From Streptomyces profundus (GTDB lineage Bacteria > Actinomycetota > Actinomycetes > Streptomycetales > Streptomycetaceae), in contig NZ_CP082362.1 of NCBI RefSeq assembly GCF_020740535.1, forward strand, positions 4,214,501 through 4,278,500: a stretch of 64,000 bases of DNA, written 5' to 3'. Positions 62,180 through 64,000 of the stretch are shown here, piece after piece. Position 1 is the stretch's first letter. Each line of letters starts with the position of its first letter. A program made the translations under genes and the position numbers. The notes below the pieces were generated by a model. It made no database searches and was not told the origin of the DNA. It saw only the letters and a list, made by a program, of their open reading frames with translations.

Positions 62180-63319
62180 GTGACATTTCCCGTGGTCGGC
62201 ATGGTCGGAGGCGGTCAGCTCGCCCGTATGACCCATGAGGCGGGCATCCCGCTCGGCGTCAGGTTCAAGCTGCTCAGTGACACTCCGCAGGACTCCGCCG
62301 CGCAGGTGGTGAGCGATGTGGTGGTGGGCGACTACCACGATCTGACCACCCTGCGGGCCTTCGCCGAGGGCTGCGATGTGATCACCTTCGATCACGAGCA
62401 TGTGCCCACCGAACACCTTCGCGCCCTGGAGGCGGACGGCATCCCGGTGCGTCCCGGCCCGGCGGCCCTGGTGCACGCGCAGGACAAGGGCGTCATGCGC
62501 GCCCGGCTCTCGGTGCTCGGAGTGCCCTGCCCGCGCCATCGGATCGTCGCGGACCCGGCGGACGTGGCGCGGTTCGCGGCCGAGGGCGGCGGCTTCCCCG
62601 TGGTGCTCAAGACGGTGCGCGGCGGCTACGACGGCAAGGGCGTCTGGTTGGTGCGGTCCCCGGCCGAGGCGGGGGACGCGTTCCGCGCCGGTGTTCCGGT
62701 GCTGGCCGAGGAGCGGGTCGATTTCACCCGTGAGTTGGCCGCCAACGTGGTGCGCTCGCCGCACGGCCAGGCCGTCGCCTATCCGGTGGTCGAGTCCGTG
62801 CAGGTGGACGGCGTGTGCGACACGGTGATCGCCCCGGCTCCGCGGCTCGACGACGAACTGGGCCTGGCGGCTCAGCGCATGGCGCTGCGGATCGCCAAGG
62901 AGTTGGATGTCGTGGGCCATCTCGCCGTGGAGCTGTTCGAGACGGCGGACGGCCGGGTGCTGGTCAACGAGCTGGCGATGCGCCCGCACAACTCGGGGCA
63001 CTGGACGCAGGACGGCGCGGTCACCTCGCAGTTCGCCAACCACCTGCGAGCGGTCCTCGACCTGCCGCTGGGGGACCCCCGCCCCCGCGCGCCCTGGACG
63101 GTGATGGCCAACGTCCTCGGCGGCGACTATCCGGACATGTATCCCGCCTATCTGCACTGCATGGCGCGGGATCCGGGCCTCAAGATCCATATGTACGGCA
63201 AGGACGTCAAGCCGGGCCGCAAGGTGGGCCATGTCACCACCTACGGTGCGGATCTGGCCGAGGTGCGGGAGCGCGCCCGGCACGCCGCCGACTACCTGCG
63301 CGGGGTCATCGACGAGTGA
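62180..63319 (+). CDS. purK: 5-(carboxyamino)imidazole ribonucleotide synthase PurK
   Basis: The 379-aa ATP-grasp enzyme carboxylates AIR with ATP and bicarbonate. Motifs are VVGMVGGGQLARM, DVITFDHEHV, QDKGVMRARL, VLKTVRGGYDGKGVWLV and NELAMRPHNSGHWT. GTG 62180 has TACGCT 6 nt upstream, so it is leaderless. purE follows 67 bp later. Confidence 0.97.
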   Translation: MTFPVVGMVGGGQLARMTHEAGIPLGVRFKLLSDTPQDSAAQVVSDVVVGDYHDLTTLRAFAEGCDVITFDHEHVPTEHLRALEADGIPVRPGPAALVHAQDKGVMRARLSVLGVPCPRHRIVADPADVARFAAEGGGFPVVLKTVRGGYDGKGVWLVRSPAEAGDAFRAGVPVLAEERVDFTRELAANVVRSPHGQAVAYPVVESVQVDGVCDTVIAPAPRLDDELGLAAQRMALRIAKELDVVGHLAVELFETADGRVLVNELAMRPHNSGHWTQDGAVTSQFANHLRAVLDLPLGDPRPRAPWTVMANVLGGDYPDMYPAYLHCMARDPGLKIHMYGKDVKPGRKVGHVTTYGADLAEVRERARHAADYLRGVIDE

Positions 63320-63386
63320 CGGTCGGGCGCCGGCCAGCCGGGGACCCCGGCGCGAAAGTGACAGCAGCGACAGACAGAGGTGACGC

Positions 63387-63992
63387 ATGAGCAGCACGCA
63401 GAACCCACCCTCGGCGCCGCTGGTCGGCATCGTGATGGGCTCCGACTCCGACTGGCCGGTGATGCGGGCCGCCGCCGAGGCGCTCGACGAGTTCGACATC
63501 CCCTACGAGGCGAACGTCGTCTCCGCCCATCGGATGCCGCACGAGATGCTCCGCTACGGGGAGGAGGCGGCCGACCGCGGTCTGGCCGCGATCATCGCCG
63601 GTGCCGGCGGCGCCGCCCATCTGCCCGGCATGCTCGCCTCGTTGACGCCGCTGCCGGTCATCGGGGTGCCGGTGCCGCTCAAGCATCTGGACGGGATGGA
63701 CTCGCTGCTCTCCATCGTCCAGATGCCGGCCGGGGTGCCGGTGGCCACGGTCTCGGTCGCGGGGGCCCGCAACGCGGGGCTGCTCGCCGTGCGGGTGCTG
63801 GCCGCGGCCGATCCGGCGCTGCGGGAGCGGATGAGCGCCTTCCAGATCCGGCTGCGGGAGCAGGCGGAGGAGAAGGGCCGCCGGCTGCGCGCGTCGTTGG
63901 CCGGGCCCCCGGTGCTCCCTGAGGAGCCGGTCCGCCAGCGTGCGCGGCAGGACACCCAGGAAGGCGCCCAGGACAGGGGGACCGATCGATGA
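63387..63992 (+). CDS. purE: N5-carboxyaminoimidazole ribonucleotide mutase PurE
   Basis: The 201-aa mutase moves the carboxylate to C4 of the purine precursor. Class I PurE motifs are [42 protein letters not shown] and [22 protein letters not shown]. The C-terminus carries about 30 extra charged residues. ATG 63387 follows AGAGGTGACGC. Its stop overlaps the next start (ATGA). Confidence 0.97.
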   Translation: MSSTQNPPSAPLVGIVMGSDSDWPVMRAAAEALDEFDIPYEANVVSAHRMPHEMLRYGEEAADRGLAAIIAGAGGAAHLPGMLASLTPLPVIGVPVPLKHLDGMDSLLSIVQMPAGVPVATVSVAGARNAGLLAVRVLAAADPALRERMSAFQIRLREQAEEKGRRLRASLAGPPVLPEEPVRQRARQDTQEGAQDRGTDR

Positions 63993-64000
63993 CGGAGGCC
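63989..64000 (+). CDS. Start of next gene (first four codons only)
   Basis: ATG 63989 overlaps the purE stop as ATGA and encodes MTEA before the window ends. Coupling to purE is the only evidence. I recall a dipeptidase gene in this position in Streptomyces, but the sequence here cannot show it. Confidence 0.4.

Overview
The window looks like a chromosomal core segment of a Streptomyces or a close relative. Base composition is very GC-rich, codons end almost always in G or C, and GTG starts are common. It carries a tRNA-Leu(UAA) of the bldA type, a c-di-AMP (ydaO-type) riboswitch in front of a resuscitation-promoting-factor gene, DmdR/IdeR-type iron boxes, a Rex-type operator and a partner-switching sigma-factor module. 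The order eno, ftsB-like, DUF501, ppx, ndh, cfa, bldA, cbs, hut genes, sigma module, purK, purE is as I remember it from Streptomyces coelicolor; no database was consulted. I saw no insertion sequence, prophage, CRISPR array or rRNA.

Layout. 0-1.1 kb: C-terminal part of an FtsX/MacB-type ABC permease. 1.2-13.1 kb: accessory block with an XRE-cupin regulator and a 39-aa membrane protein, a 107-bp tandem repeat array, a LacI / glycoside hydrolase / mannonate-dehydratase-like locus, an O-methyltransferase behind an iron box, a small CxxC protein, an HxlR regulator divergent from an imine-reductase-like enzyme, a VOC protein, a secreted HNH nuclease and an OsmC protein. 13.2-18 kb: mfd, tRNA-Gln and two crcB fluoride channels. 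18-23 kb: an orphan histidine kinase overlapping a P450, then two Rpf/LysM proteins. 23-30 kb: eno, divIC/ftsB-like, DUF501, ppx, ndh, cfa. 30-32.4 kb: an orphan ABC ATPase, bldA and a YccA/Bax-inhibitor-like protein. 32.5-38.5 kb: an iron-boxed ferric-siderophore uptake operon ending in an S9 peptidase. 38.6-44.9 kb: two hypothetical proteins, a thiolase, an SGNH hydrolase, cystathionine beta-synthase and a small membrane protein. 45-53 kb: histidine utilisation (RpiR regulator, a decarboxylase-like gene, hutU, an M20 amidohydrolase, hutF, hutI). 53-56.5 kb: a membrane protein, a MOSC protein and a TetR/oxidoreductase pair. 56.7-59 kb: sigma factor, STAS antagonist and anti-sigma kinase. 59-64 kb: an OmpR-type two-component pair, GtrA, a chagasin-like lipoprotein, purK, purE, and the first codons of one more gene.

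How the genes work together. The clearest circuits are: (i) iron control of siderophore uptake and of a separate methyltransferase; (ii) the hut pathway from urocanate to glutamate, where the M20 enzyme probably fills the N-formylglutamate deformylase step; (iii) resuscitation and cell-wall remodelling under c-di-AMP control plus a phased-repeat promoter; (iv) redox control of ndh; (v) a sigma / anti-sigma / antagonist switch. About ten genes have a TANNNT box 6-7 nt before the start codon and are probably translated from leaderless mRNAs. Starts given here follow ribosome-binding sites or such boxes.
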